Part shown: positions 6,399 through 13,347 of the stretch, one piece after another | Position numbering within the stretch: position 1 is the first letter of the stretch | Layout: each line of letters begins with the position of its first letter | Source: Actinomycetes bacterium | GTDB taxonomy: Bacteria > Actinomycetota > Actinomycetes > Actinomycetales > Cellulomonadaceae | Assembly (NCBI GenBank): GCA_023388235.1 | Contig: JAEWGQ010000283.1 | Coordinates: 1-14,457, forward strand | Length of the DNA: 14,457 nt | Direction: 5' to 3' | Made by a program: the position numbers and the translations under genes | Notes under the pieces: generated by a model | What the model was told of the DNA's origin: nothing | Databases searched by the model: none | Seen by the model: the letters and a program-made list of their open reading frames with translations, nothing else

Positions 6399-7850
6399 AT
6401 GGCGGAGTCACACGGGGGGACGACGGGGCGGCACCCGTCGCGCAACAAGGCGATCGGCCTGGCCGTCGCCGCCGCGGTCGGCGGGTTCCTGTTCGGGTTC
6501 GACTCGTCGGTCATCAACGGCGCCGTCGACGCCATCCAGGGGCAGTTCGACCTCGGGGCCACCCTCACCGGGTTCGCGGTCGCGGTGGCGCTGCTCGGCT
6601 GCGCGTTCGGCGCGTGGGCGGGCGGCAAGCTCGCGGACCACTGGGGCCGCACCCGGGTCATGGTGCTCGGCGCCGTGCTGTTCTTCGTGTCGTCGATCCT
6701 GTCGGCGATCGCGTTCAGCGTCTGGGACCTGATCATCTGGCGGATCATGGCCGGCATCGGGATCGGCATCGCGTCGGTGATCGCCCCGGCGTACATCGCG
6801 GAGATCGCGCCCGCGGCGCTGCGCGGCCGGCTCGGGTCGCTGCAGCAGCTCGCCATCACCATCGGCATCTTCGCCGCGCTGCTGTCGGACCAGCTGCTGC
6901 AGGAGGCCGCGGGCGGGGCGTCCGAGGTGCTGTGGCTGGGCTGGGAGGCCTGGCGCTGGATGTTCCTGGTCGCCGTCGTGCCGGCGGCGGTCTACGGCAT
7001 CCTCGCGCTGCGGATCCCGGAGTCCCCGCGCTACCTGGTCGCGAAGGGCCGGCGGGACGAGGCCGTGGCGGTGCTCGCGTCGGTGCTCGGCCCGGACGAG
7101 GACGCCGAGGAGCGCGTCGCGCAGATCCAGCAGACGATCGAGAAGGACAAGGAGCTCGAGGCGCAGGCGACCCTGCGCGGCCCCCGCTTCGGGCTGCTGC
7201 CGGTGGTGTGGGTCGGGATCCTGCTGTCGGTGTTCCAGCAGTTCGTCGGCATCAACGTGATCTTCTACTACTCGACGACGCTGTGGCAGGCGGTCGGGTT
7301 CGACGAGAGCCAGTCGTTCCTCGTCTCCACCATCACGGCGGTGACGAACGTGGCGGTGACGTTCATCGCGATCGCCCTGATCGACAAGGTGGGGCGGCGC
7401 CCGATCCTGCTGACCGGCTCGGCGGGCATGACGATCTCGCTCGCCGTGATGGCCCTCGCGTTCACGCAGGCGACCGGGTCCGGCGAGGACGTGTCCCTCG
7501 CGTCGCCGTGGGGCCCGGTGGCCCTGGTCGCCGCGAACGCGTTCGTCGTGTTCTTCGGCGCGTCGTGGGGCCCGCTGGTCTGGGTGCTGCTCGGCGAGAT
7601 GTTCCCGAACCGCATCCGCGCCGCCGCCCTCGGGGTGGCCGCTGCCGCGCAGTGGATCGCGAACTTCCTCATCACGGTGACGTTCCCGCCGCTGCTGGAC
7701 GCGTTCGGGGCGACGGGCCCGTACCTGATGTACGCCGTGTTCGCCGGGCTGTCGTTCTTCTTCGTGCTCGGCAAGGTGCCCGAGACCAAGGGCGTCGAGC
7801 TGGAGGACATGGAGAACCTGCCGCCGGCCCGCGAGGCCAAGCGCGCCTGA
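6399..7850 (+). CDS. MFS sugar:proton symporter (sugar porter family)
   Basis: This 483-residue membrane protein has about 12 predicted helices and belongs to the major facilitator sugar porter family. Diagnostic motifs are all present: GGFLFGFDSSV at residues 28-38 with D35, the equivalent of the proton-coupling aspartate of E. coli XylE; GGKLADHWGRT after helix 2; PESPRYL at 207-213; QQFVGINVIFYYS at 280-292 in helix 7, which contributes to sugar binding; and PETKG at 461-465. The likely substrate is a hexose, pentose or inositol imported with H+, but specificity cannot be read from these motifs. ATG 6399 is supported by AGGAG 6 bases upstream; the open frame further up is the shadow of the opposite-strand gene. 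It appears monocistronic, followed by a strong stem-loop. No sugar regulator or catabolic gene lies alongside. Confidence 0.95.
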   Translation: MAESHGGTTGRHPSRNKAIGLAVAAAVGGFLFGFDSSVINGAVDAIQGQFDLGATLTGFAVAVALLGCAFGAWAGGKLADHWGRTRVMVLGAVLFFVSSILSAIAFSVWDLIIWRIMAGIGIGIASVIAPAYIAEIAPAALRGRLGSLQQLAITIGIFAALLSDQLLQEAAGGASEVLWLGWEAWRWMFLVAVVPAAVYGILALRIPESPRYLVAKGRRDEAVAVLASVLGPDEDAEERVAQIQQTIEKDKELEAQATLRGPRFGLLPVVWVGILLSVFQQFVGINVIFYYSTTLWQAVGFDESQSFLVSTITAVTNVAVTFIAIALIDKVGRRPILLTGSAGMTISLAVMALAFTQATGSGEDVSLASPWGPVALVAANAFVVFFGASWGPLVWVLLGEMFPNRIRAAALGVAAAAQWIANFLITVTFPPLLDAFGATGPYLMYAVFAGLSFFFVLGKVPETKGVELEDMENLPPAREAKRA

Positions 7851-7865
7851 CCCGCCGGTTTGCCC

Positions 7866-7908
7866 ACGGCCGAGCCCCTCGCGGAAACTTCGCGGGGGGC
7901 TCGGCCGT
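7866..7908. terminator. Strong stem-loop terminator after the sugar transporter
   Basis: Bases 7866-7883 pair with 7891-7908 across a 7-base loop (GAAACTT). This is an 18-bp stem whose only non-Watson-Crick pair is one T-G wobble at 7879/7895. The outer 13 bp, from ACGGCCGAGCCCC, are perfect. There is no T-run, so it is an actinobacterial-type hairpin terminator, probably active in both directions. It separates the transporter from the ABC ATPase region. Confidence 0.85.
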
Positions 7909-7946
7909 TGAGGACTTCGGTCAGCCATCGCTCGAAGGGACGCATC

Positions 7947-8003
7947 GTGGAACGCCGCACCAGCACGCCGCCGGCCGCGCACCGGGCGGGGGTGGCCCGG
8001 TGA
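7947..8003 (+). CDS. Possible 18-residue leader peptide coupled to the ABC ATPase
   Basis: GTG 7947 opens an 18-codon frame (product MERRTSTPPAAHRAGVAR) preceded by AAGGGA with a 6-base spacer, a better ribosome site than that of the ATPase itself. Its TGA at 8001-8003 overlaps the ATPase GTG at 8000 by 4 bases, the classical coupling arrangement. It may be a leader that feeds ribosomes to the downstream gene, or the remnant of a larger upstream gene. It is basic with no membrane character. The alternative is chance, since short open frames are common in GC-rich DNA. Confidence 0.4.
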   Translation: MERRTSTPPAAHRAGVAR

Positions 8004-8758
8004 CCGCCCTCGTCGCGCACGACGTCCGGGCGGGCTACGGCGGGGCGCCGGTGCTCGACGGCGTGAGCCTGTCGGTCGAGCCCGGGCAGACCGTCGGGCT
8101 GATCGGCCCGTCGGGGGCCGGCAAGTCGACGCTGGTGCAGGTGCTGCTCGGCCGGCTGAAGGCCACGCAGGGTCGCGCCACGTGGGGCGGGCGTCCCGTG
8201 GCGAGGATGTCGCGCAAGGAGGCCAAGGCGTTCCGGTCCGTGGTCCGCGCGGTGCACCAGGACGGCATCGTCGGCGTCGACTCGCGCACCCCGGTGCGCA
8301 AGGTGCTCGCCGCCACGCTCACGGACGCCCGCAAGGCCGGCCGGGCGACCGGCCTGGAGCCGGAGGACGTGCTGGCCCGCGTCGGCCTCGAGCCCCGCTA
8401 CCTGGACCGCTCGCTGCACTCCCTGTCGGGCGGCGAGAAGCAGCGGCTGGCGCTGGCCGACGCCCTGGCGACGCGCCCCGAGGTGCTCGTGCTCGACGAG
8501 CCCGCGACCGCCCTGGACCCGGCGCTGCGCGAGCAGGTCGCGGACCAGCTGGTCGGGCTCGCGGACTCCGGCGTGGGGCTGCTGGTGGTGTCGCACGACC
8601 TGCGCCTCGTCGACCGGCTCGCGGAGACGGTGCACGTGCTCGCCGAGGGCCGGCTGGTGGAGTCCGGGACGGTGCGCTCGCTGCTGTCCGACCCGCAGCA
8701 CCCGCAGACCCGCGAGCTCGCGGAGGCGTTCCCGGAGGCCGTCGGCGCGTTCCGGTGA
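8000..8758 (+). CDS. Orphan ABC transporter ATP-binding protein
   Basis: This 252-residue nucleotide-binding subunit has every catalytic motif: Walker A GPSGAGKST at 36-44, Q-loop glutamine Q87, signature LSGGEKQR at 142-149, Walker B VLVLDEP at 162-168, D-loop ATALD, and H-loop H199 in VVSHDL. The layout most resembles the ATPases of oligopeptide/nickel importers (DppF/NikE type), but the usual segment after the Q-loop (DPYxSLNPR) is replaced by HQDGIVGVDSRTPVRKVL. The C-terminal DPQHPQTRELAEAF also recalls the DPxHPYTRxL tail of that subgroup. GTG 8000 is chosen because the ABC fold begins within a few residues and it overlaps the preceding short ORF. No permease or binding-protein gene lies in the window, so the partner and substrate are unknown. 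It could serve a membrane component encoded elsewhere. The TetR gene begins 46 bases downstream. Confidence 0.9.
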   Translation: MTALVAHDVRAGYGGAPVLDGVSLSVEPGQTVGLIGPSGAGKSTLVQVLLGRLKATQGRATWGGRPVARMSRKEAKAFRSVVRAVHQDGIVGVDSRTPVRKVLAATLTDARKAGRATGLEPEDVLARVGLEPRYLDRSLHSLSGGEKQRLALADALATRPEVLVLDEPATALDPALREQVADQLVGLADSGVGLLVVSHDLRLVDRLAETVHVLAEGRLVESGTVRSLLSDPQHPQTRELAEAFPEAVGAFR

Positions 8759-8762
8759 CGGG

Positions 8763-8778
8763 TAGGGTCGGTCCGACC
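8763..8778 (+). promoter_or_regulatory. Candidate -10 element and overlapping palindrome before the TetR gene
   Basis: TAGGGT at 8763-8768 fits the actinobacterial -10 consensus. Overlapping it, GGTCGG-T-CCGACC at 8766-8778 is a perfect 13-base inverted repeat. It sits about 30 bases before the TetR start, a position suited to autoregulation. No clear -35 element was seen. Its sequence differs from the GTAC palindromes beyond the gene, so whether TetR binds both is uncertain. Confidence 0.4.
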
Positions 8779-8804
8779 TGCCCGCGACGCCCAGGAGCCG
8801 CCCC

Positions 8805-9410
8805 GTGACCGCACCGGCCAGCCGCCCCGCGCCCCGGGGCGGGCGTGGTGAGGCGCGGCGCCGGCGCATCCTCGAGGCCGCCGTGCGGGTGATCGGCACC
8901 GGCGGCCTGGCGGCCGTGACCCACCGCGCGGTGGCGGACGAGGCGGGCGTGCCGCTCGGGTCCACCACGTACTACTTCCGCGACCGCGAGGACCTGCTGC
9001 AGCAGACGATGGCGCACGCGGTCGAGATCGAGGCCGGGCGGATGGCCGACGCGGTCGACGCGGTGCACGGGGAGCCGAGCGTGGACCGCTCGGTGACCCT
9101 GCTGACGGCGATCTTCCTGGACAAGTCGGTGGCCGACCCGCTGTACGACCTCGCGCTGTTCGAGATGTTCCTCGAGGCCACCCGGAACCCGTCGGTGCGC
9201 GCGCAGACGCGCCAGTGGTCGGAGCTCATCGCCGGGATCGTGGACCGGCTGCTGCCGCCGACGACGCCGGACGTGCCGCGCGCCGTGGTCGTGCAGGTGG
9301 TCGCGGCGCTGATCGACGGCCTCATGCTCGAGGCGGCCTCCAACCGGGAGCTCACGGTGCCCGAGCTCGCCGCCCACCTGCGCACCGTCATCGAGCGCTT
9401 CGCCGCCTGA
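8805..9410 (+). CDS. TetR/AcrR-family transcriptional regulator
   Basis: The 201-residue protein has the N-terminal TetR DNA-binding domain at about residues 18-64: RRRILEAAVRVIGTGG, then the helix-turn-helix VTHRAVADEAGVPLGSTTYYF, with the characteristic TTYYFxDREDLL ending. The C-terminal ligand and dimer domain (about 75-195) is helical and not conserved enough to name a ligand. GTG 8805 is supported by AGGAG 7 bases upstream. It is followed, after a palindrome-rich gap, by the agmatine catabolic genes in the same direction, so it is most simply the local repressor responding to agmatine or a pathway intermediate. This parallels Pseudomonas AguR, also TetR-family. It could instead control the ABC ATPase gene in front of it. 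Autoregulation is possible through the palindrome near its own promoter. Confidence 0.92.
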   Translation: MTAPASRPAPRGGRGEARRRRILEAAVRVIGTGGLAAVTHRAVADEAGVPLGSTTYYFRDREDLLQQTMAHAVEIEAGRMADAVDAVHGEPSVDRSVTLLTAIFLDKSVADPLYDLALFEMFLEATRNPSVRAQTRQWSELIAGIVDRLLPPTTPDVPRAVVVQVVAALIDGLMLEAASNRELTVPELAAHLRTVIERFAA

Positions 9411-9426
9411 CCCCGCCGGGTCGCCA

Positions 9427-9440
9427 GGGACGTACGTCCC
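9427..9440. promoter_or_regulatory. Perfect 14-bp palindrome GGGACGTACGTCCC
   Basis: The sequence is fully self-complementary and lies 17 bases after the TetR stop, upstream of the antiporter gene. Without a loop it cannot form a good hairpin, which favours a dimeric-protein binding site over a terminator. Its centre contains GTAC, like the adjacent larger near-palindrome. Confidence 0.5.
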
Positions 9441-9457
9441 GCGACACGTCGCGCCCA

Positions 9458-9493
9458 AACCTGTACATCTGTACTTGTACAAAAGTACAGGTT
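9458..9493. promoter_or_regulatory. 36-bp GTAC-rich near-palindrome, candidate TetR operator
   Basis: Arms AACCTGTAC (9458-9466) and GTACAGGTT (9485-9493) are perfectly complementary. Nested at exactly the same centre is TGTACTTGTACA (9470-9481). Overall 15 of 18 symmetric pairs match. The stretch is conspicuously AT-rich for this genome and contains four GTAC tetramers in about 25 bases. It lies 59 bases before the antiporter ATG, where an operator overlapping or near the promoter would be expected. Binding by the adjacent TetR protein is inferred; clear -35/-10 boxes could not be assigned. Confidence 0.7.
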
Positions 9494-9552
9494 CCGAGCC
9501 GCCGTCCACGACGACCCGGGTCCGCTCAGCGACGAGCTACGAGGAAGTGGCG

Positions 9553-11034
9553 ATGAGCACGACTCCCCCCGCGGCAGGGCCGGCGGCGCCGGCGCGCCCC
9601 GCCTTCCGGCTGTTCGACATGGTGCTGTTCTCGGTGGCCGCGATGCTGCTGCTCTCGCAGCTCACCGTCACCGCGTCCGTCGGGCCCACCGCGATCTTCT
9701 GGACCCTCCTGATCATCGTCGCGTTCTTCGTCCCCTACGGGCTGGCGACCGCCGAGCTCGGCTCCGCGTACCCCGACGCCGGCGGCATCTACGCCTGGGT
9801 CGTCCGGGCGTTCGGCAACCGCTGGGGCAGCCGGGTGTCGTGGTGGTACTGGGTGAACGTCGGCCTCTGGGTGCCCAGCGTGTACCTGATGTTCTCGGGC
9901 GCGATCTCCTCGATGTTCTTCGACGGGCACCTGAGCTTCTGGGTGCAGATCGCGATCACCGTCGTGCTGATCTGGGTGAACTACTGGGTCAACGCCCGCA
10001 GCCTCGAGACCGGCACCTGGGTGTCGAACGTGGGCGCCGGGATCACCCTCGCCGTCATCGTCGCGCTCGCCGTCGCCGGCGGCCTCTACGCCCACGCCCA
10101 CGGCTCCGCGACGCACTGGACGTGGTCCGAGGTGCTGCCGACGGACACGCTGCCGGCCCTCGCGACCGCCCTGCCGATCCTCATCTACAACTTCCTCGGC
10201 TTCGAGCTCATGTCGTCGGCGTCCGCCCAGATGGAGAACCCGCGGCGGGACGTCCCCCGGACCATCGCTGTCGCCGGCGCCCTCATCGGCGGCTTCTACC
10301 TGATCGCCACCGTCGGCATGCAGCTCATCCTCCCGGCGGGCGAGATCTCCGAGACCACCGGCCTCATGGACGCCCTGCGGATCGGCTTCGGCGACTCCGC
10401 CGTCGCGCACGTGCTCGTCACGGTCCTCGGCGTGGGCGCGCTGTTCTGCTTCTTCGCGTGCCTCGTGCCGTGGACGATCGGCGCGAACATCGCCGCCGCG
10501 GAGTCCGCCCAGCAGGGCGACCTGCCGCGCGTGTTCGCCCGCACGCACCCCGAGCGCGGCACCCCGGTCGGCGCCGCGATGCTCTGCTCCGTCGTGGGCA
10601 CGGTGTTCACCGTCGGGTACGCCGTCCTCTTCGCCTTCACGGACGGCGCGGTCGACGACGTGTTCTGGAACCTGTTCGCGTTCTCGTCGGTGATCTTCCT
10701 GCTGCCGTACATCGTCATGATGCTGGCGTTCGGCAAGCTCCGCCGGATCGACCCCGACCGCGCCCGCCCCTACCGGGTGCCCGGCGGCCTCGTGCTCACC
10801 CGCCTCATCACCTGGGTCCCGACCGTGCTGCTCGGGGCGGCCGCCGTGTTCTTCGTCTGGAACCCCTTCGACTACTCCTGGTCCGTCACCGGGTCGATCC
10901 TCCTCGGCCTCGCCGTGACCGTCGCGCTGCAGGAGTGGTTCTGCCACAAGTCGCCGCAGTGGACGCGCCAGCGCGCGCTCGAGCGGGGCGAGGACCCCGA
11001 CACCGCCGTCCAGTTCGCGGACGCCGCCTCCTGA
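9553..11034 (+). CDS. aguD: APC-superfamily antiporter, probable agmatine/putrescine exchanger
   Basis: This 493-residue protein has about 12 hydrophobic helices and belongs to the amino acid-polyamine-organocation superfamily, closest in pattern to the glutamate/GABA antiporter group that includes AguD of lactic acid bacteria. Visible hallmarks are the first helix region [17 protein letters not shown], the conserved [22 protein letters not shown] at residues 67-88, [11 protein letters not shown] at 212-222 (helix 6, with G216-F217-E218 in the substrate region), [10 protein letters not shown] following it, and the loop [23 protein letters not shown] 9553 has GAGGA 7 bases upstream; the frame above it runs through the operator region. 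Family alone would allow other cationic or acidic amino-acid substrates; the next three genes make agmatine import coupled to putrescine export the likely role. It is followed by aguA after 92 bases. Confidence 0.88.
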   Translation: MSTTPPAAGPAAPARPAFRLFDMVLFSVAAMLLLSQLTVTASVGPTAIFWTLLIIVAFFVPYGLATAELGSAYPDAGGIYAWVVRAFGNRWGSRVSWWYWVNVGLWVPSVYLMFSGAISSMFFDGHLSFWVQIAITVVLIWVNYWVNARSLETGTWVSNVGAGITLAVIVALAVAGGLYAHAHGSATHWTWSEVLPTDTLPALATALPILIYNFLGFELMSSASAQMENPRRDVPRTIAVAGALIGGFYLIATVGMQLILPAGEISETTGLMDALRIGFGDSAVAHVLVTVLGVGALFCFFACLVPWTIGANIAAAESAQQGDLPRVFARTHPERGTPVGAAMLCSVVGTVFTVGYAVLFAFTDGAVDDVFWNLFAFSSVIFLLPYIVMMLAFGKLRRIDPDRARPYRVPGGLVLTRLITWVPTVLLGAAAVFFVWNPFDYSWSVTGSILLGLAVTVALQEWFCHKSPQWTRQRALERGEDPDTAVQFADAAS

Positions 11035-11060
11035 CGGCGGGCCCGCACCACCCCACCCCC

Positions 11061-11110
11061 GCGCGCGCCGCACGACGCGCGCACCGCACCGCACCGCACC
11101 GCACCGAACC
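11061..11110. repeat. Stem-loop plus five GCACC tandem repeats before aguA
   Basis: GCGCGCG (11061-11067) pairs with CGCGCGC (11076-11082) around an 8-base loop. From 11081 to 11105 the pentamer GCACC is repeated five times without error, ending in a variant GAACC at 11106-11110 directly before the ribosome site. The stretch is non-coding. The hairpin could set differential expression or protect the processed transcript. The tandem repeat could vary in copy number and change the distance to the hairpin. Confidence 0.6.
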
Positions 11111-11126
11111 AGGAGAGAGCAGGACG

Positions 11127-12224
11127 ATGACGTACACGCACACCTCCACCCCCGCCGCCGACGGCTACCGCATGCCGGCCGAGTGGGAGCACCACAGCGG
11201 CTGCTGGCTCGTCTGGCCCGAGCGGCCGGACAACTGGCGGCTCGGGGCCAAGCCCGCCCAGGAGGCGTTCACCGCCGTCGCCACGGCCGTCGCCGAGGGC
11301 GAGCCGGTCACGGTCGCGGTGTCCGCCCGGCAGTACGACAACGCCCGCAGCCAGCTCCCCGAGCACGTGCGGGTCGTCGAGATGTCGAACGACGACGCCT
11401 GGATGCGCGACATCGGCCCGACCTTCGTCGTCGACGCCACCGGCGACGTCCGCGGCGTCGACTGGGACTTCAACGCCTGGGGCGGGCTGGTGGACGGCCT
11501 CTACTTCCCCTGGGCGCAGGACGACGCCGTCGCCCGCAAGGTGCTCGAGGTCGAGGGCCGCGACCGGTACAAGGCGCCGCTGGTCCTCGAGGGCGGGTCC
11601 ATCGACGTCGACGGCGAGGGCACGGTGCTCGTCACCGAGGAGTGCCTGCTGTCCGCCGGCCGCAACCCCGACCTCACCCGCGAGCAGATCGAGCAGCACC
11701 TGCGCGACCACCTGGGCGTCGAGGTCGTGATCTGGCTGCCGTACGGCGTGTACCTCGACGAGACCAACGGCCACGTCGACAACTTCTGCCGGTTCGTGCG
11801 CCCCGGCGTCGTCATGCTCACCTGGACCGACGACGAGACCGACCCGCAGCACGAGCGGTCGGCCGCCGCGCTCGCCGTGCTGGAGTCCGCGACCGACGCC
11901 CGCGGCCGGGCGCTCCGCGTGGTGAAGATCCACCAGCCCGGGCCGATCCTCATCACCGAGGAGGAGGCCGCCGGCGTGGACTCCGTGGCCGGCACGCTGC
12001 CGCGCGAGGCGGGCGACCGCCTGGCCGGGTCCTACGTGAACTCGTACATCGGCAACGACGTCGTCGTGCTGCCGCTGTTCGACGACCCGCACGACGACGC
12101 CGCGGTCGCCGCGTACACCGAGCTGTTCGCCCCGCGCCGGGTGCTCACCGTGCCGGGCCGGGAGATCCTGCTCGGCGGCGGCAACGTGCACTGCATCACC
12201 CAGCAGGTCCCCTCGGGTCGCTGA
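11127..12224 (+). CDS. aguA: Agmatine deiminase
   Basis: This cytosolic enzyme hydrolyses agmatine to N-carbamoylputrescine and ammonia. The 365-residue product is typical in length and shows the family's full set of signatures: [25 protein letters not shown] at the N-terminus, [13 protein letters not shown] at residues 88-100 (guanidine-binding acidic residues), [15 protein letters not shown] with catalytic H216, and [15 protein letters not shown] with nucleophile C356 near the C-terminus. It belongs to the amidinotransferase-type (peptidylarginine-deiminase) fold, distinct from arginine deiminase. ATG 11127 is preceded by AGGAGAG with a 9-base spacer; AGGA also occurs closer. The gene lies between the antiporter and putrescine carbamoyltransferase, so its product is used at once by the next enzyme. 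The alternative reading, a peptidylarginine deiminase, is unlikely given this context. Confidence 0.97.
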   Translation: MTYTHTSTPAADGYRMPAEWEHHSGCWLVWPERPDNWRLGAKPAQEAFTAVATAVAEGEPVTVAVSARQYDNARSQLPEHVRVVEMSNDDAWMRDIGPTFVVDATGDVRGVDWDFNAWGGLVDGLYFPWAQDDAVARKVLEVEGRDRYKAPLVLEGGSIDVDGEGTVLVTEECLLSAGRNPDLTREQIEQHLRDHLGVEVVIWLPYGVYLDETNGHVDNFCRFVRPGVVMLTWTDDETDPQHERSAAALAVLESATDARGRALRVVKIHQPGPILITEEEAAGVDSVAGTLPREAGDRLAGSYVNSYIGNDVVVLPLFDDPHDDAAVAAYTELFAPRRVLTVPGREILLGGGNVHCITQQVPSGR

Positions 12225-12229
12225 CCCGC

Positions 12230-12244
12230 GCGCCCCCCGGGCGC
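12230..12244. other. Small GC stem-loop between aguA and the carbamoyltransferase gene
   Basis: GCGCCC (12230-12235) pairs with GGGCGC (12239-12244) around CCC, 5 bases after the aguA stop. It is too short to be a confident terminator and the downstream gene belongs to the same pathway, so it may only stabilise the upstream message or tune read-through. The remaining bases to 12332 hold nothing else clear apart from the next ribosome site. Confidence 0.3.
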
Positions 12245-12332
12245 CCCCTCACCACCACCCCGAACGGACGGGCGCACGCCCGCGCCGCGACCCGTGCTGC
12301 CCGCGACCGGGCACCGAGCAAGGAGAGACCCC

Positions 12333-13340
12333 ATGACCGTCCGCCACTTCCTCGACACCAGCGACCTGACCAAGGCCGAGGTGCTCGACATCGTCCGGCT
12401 CGGCCTGAGCCTCAAGGAGTGCATCCGCGCCGGGTACTACCCGCCGCTGCTCGCCCACCGCACGCTCGGCATGATCTTCGAGCAGTCGTCCACCCGGACC
12501 CGGGTGTCCTTCGAGACCGCGATGACCCAGCTCGGCGGCCACGCGCAGTACCTCGCCCCCGGGCAGATCCAGCTCGGCGGGCACGAGACGATGGAGGACA
12601 CCGCCCGGGTCCTGTCCCGGCTGGTCGACGTGGTCATGGCGCGGGTGGCCCGGCACCGCACCGTCGTCGAGCTGGCGGCGCACGCGACCGTCCCCGTCAT
12701 CAACGGGATGTCGGACTACAACCACCCCACGCAGGAGATCGGCGACCTCATCACGATGGTCGAGCACCTGCCGGCCGGCAAGCGGCTGGAGGACTGCAAG
12801 GTCGTGTTCGTCGGCGACGCCACCCAGGTGTGCGCCTCGCTGATGATGGTCACCACCAAGGTCGGCATGCACTTCGCCCAGTACGGCCCCGCGGGGTTCC
12901 AGCTGAAGGAGCCGATGCAGGAGATCGGGCGCGCCAACGCCGCGGTGTCCGGGGGCAGCGTCACCGTCACCGACGACCGCTCGGTGCTCGAGGGCGCCGA
13001 CTTCGTCTACACCGACGTCTGGTACGGCGACTACGAGGCCGAGCTCGGCGAGGCGGAGCGGCTCGCCGTGTTCATGCCCGACTACCAGGTGGACGCGGCG
13101 CTCATGGCGCTGGCCGGCCCGCAGGCGCAGTTCCTGCACTGCCTGCCCGCCACGCGCGGCGAGGAGGTCACCGACGAGGTGCTGGACTCCCCCGCGTCGC
13201 TCGCGTTCGAGGAGGCCGGGAACCGGCTCACCGCCCAGCGCGCGCTGCTCGTGTACTTCCTGCGGCCCGAGCTCGCGGACCCGCACAAGGTCGCGGCTGC
13301 GCGGGCCCGGCTCGACGCCGTCCTCGCCGAGATCCGCTGA
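12333..13340 (+). CDS. aguB: Putrescine carbamoyltransferase
   Basis: This enzyme phosphorolyses N-carbamoylputrescine to putrescine and carbamoyl phosphate. The 335-residue protein has the transcarbamylase fold: carbamoyl-phosphate site STRTR at residues 53-57 (in [20 protein letters not shown]), HPTQ at 131-134, and HCLP at 269-272 within [17 protein letters not shown]. Ornithine transcarbamylase is ruled against because its SMG loop is missing; the equivalent position reads [12 protein letters not shown] (W230-Y231-G232), as in enterococcal putrescine carbamoyltransferase, to which [19 protein letters not shown] and [14 protein letters not shown] are also nearly identical. ATG 12333 follows AGGAGAG with a 5-base spacer, the same ribosome motif used by aguA; the GTG 39 bases upstream lacks one. 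The gene is also called ptcA in other organisms. The carbamate kinase gene starts 7 bases after its stop. Confidence 0.96.
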   Translation: MTVRHFLDTSDLTKAEVLDIVRLGLSLKECIRAGYYPPLLAHRTLGMIFEQSSTRTRVSFETAMTQLGGHAQYLAPGQIQLGGHETMEDTARVLSRLVDVVMARVARHRTVVELAAHATVPVINGMSDYNHPTQEIGDLITMVEHLPAGKRLEDCKVVFVGDATQVCASLMMVTTKVGMHFAQYGPAGFQLKEPMQEIGRANAAVSGGSVTVTDDRSVLEGADFVYTDVWYGDYEAELGEAERLAVFMPDYQVDAALMALAGPQAQFLHCLPATRGEEVTDEVLDSPASLAFEEAGNRLTAQRALLVYFLRPELADPHKVAAARARLDAVLAEIR

Positions 13341-13347
13341 GGCCGCC

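Noticed and set aside
7268..8968. Minus-strand open frame of 566 codons spanning a terminator and three genes
   Set aside because: It crosses the strong stem-loop and reads the antisense of the MFS, ABC ATPase and TetR genes; no recognisable domain.
12333..13340. Ornithine carbamoyltransferase annotation
   Set aside because: The SMG ornithine-binding loop is absent, the enterococcal putrescine-enzyme signatures are present, and the neighbours are agmatine genes, with no arginine deiminase.
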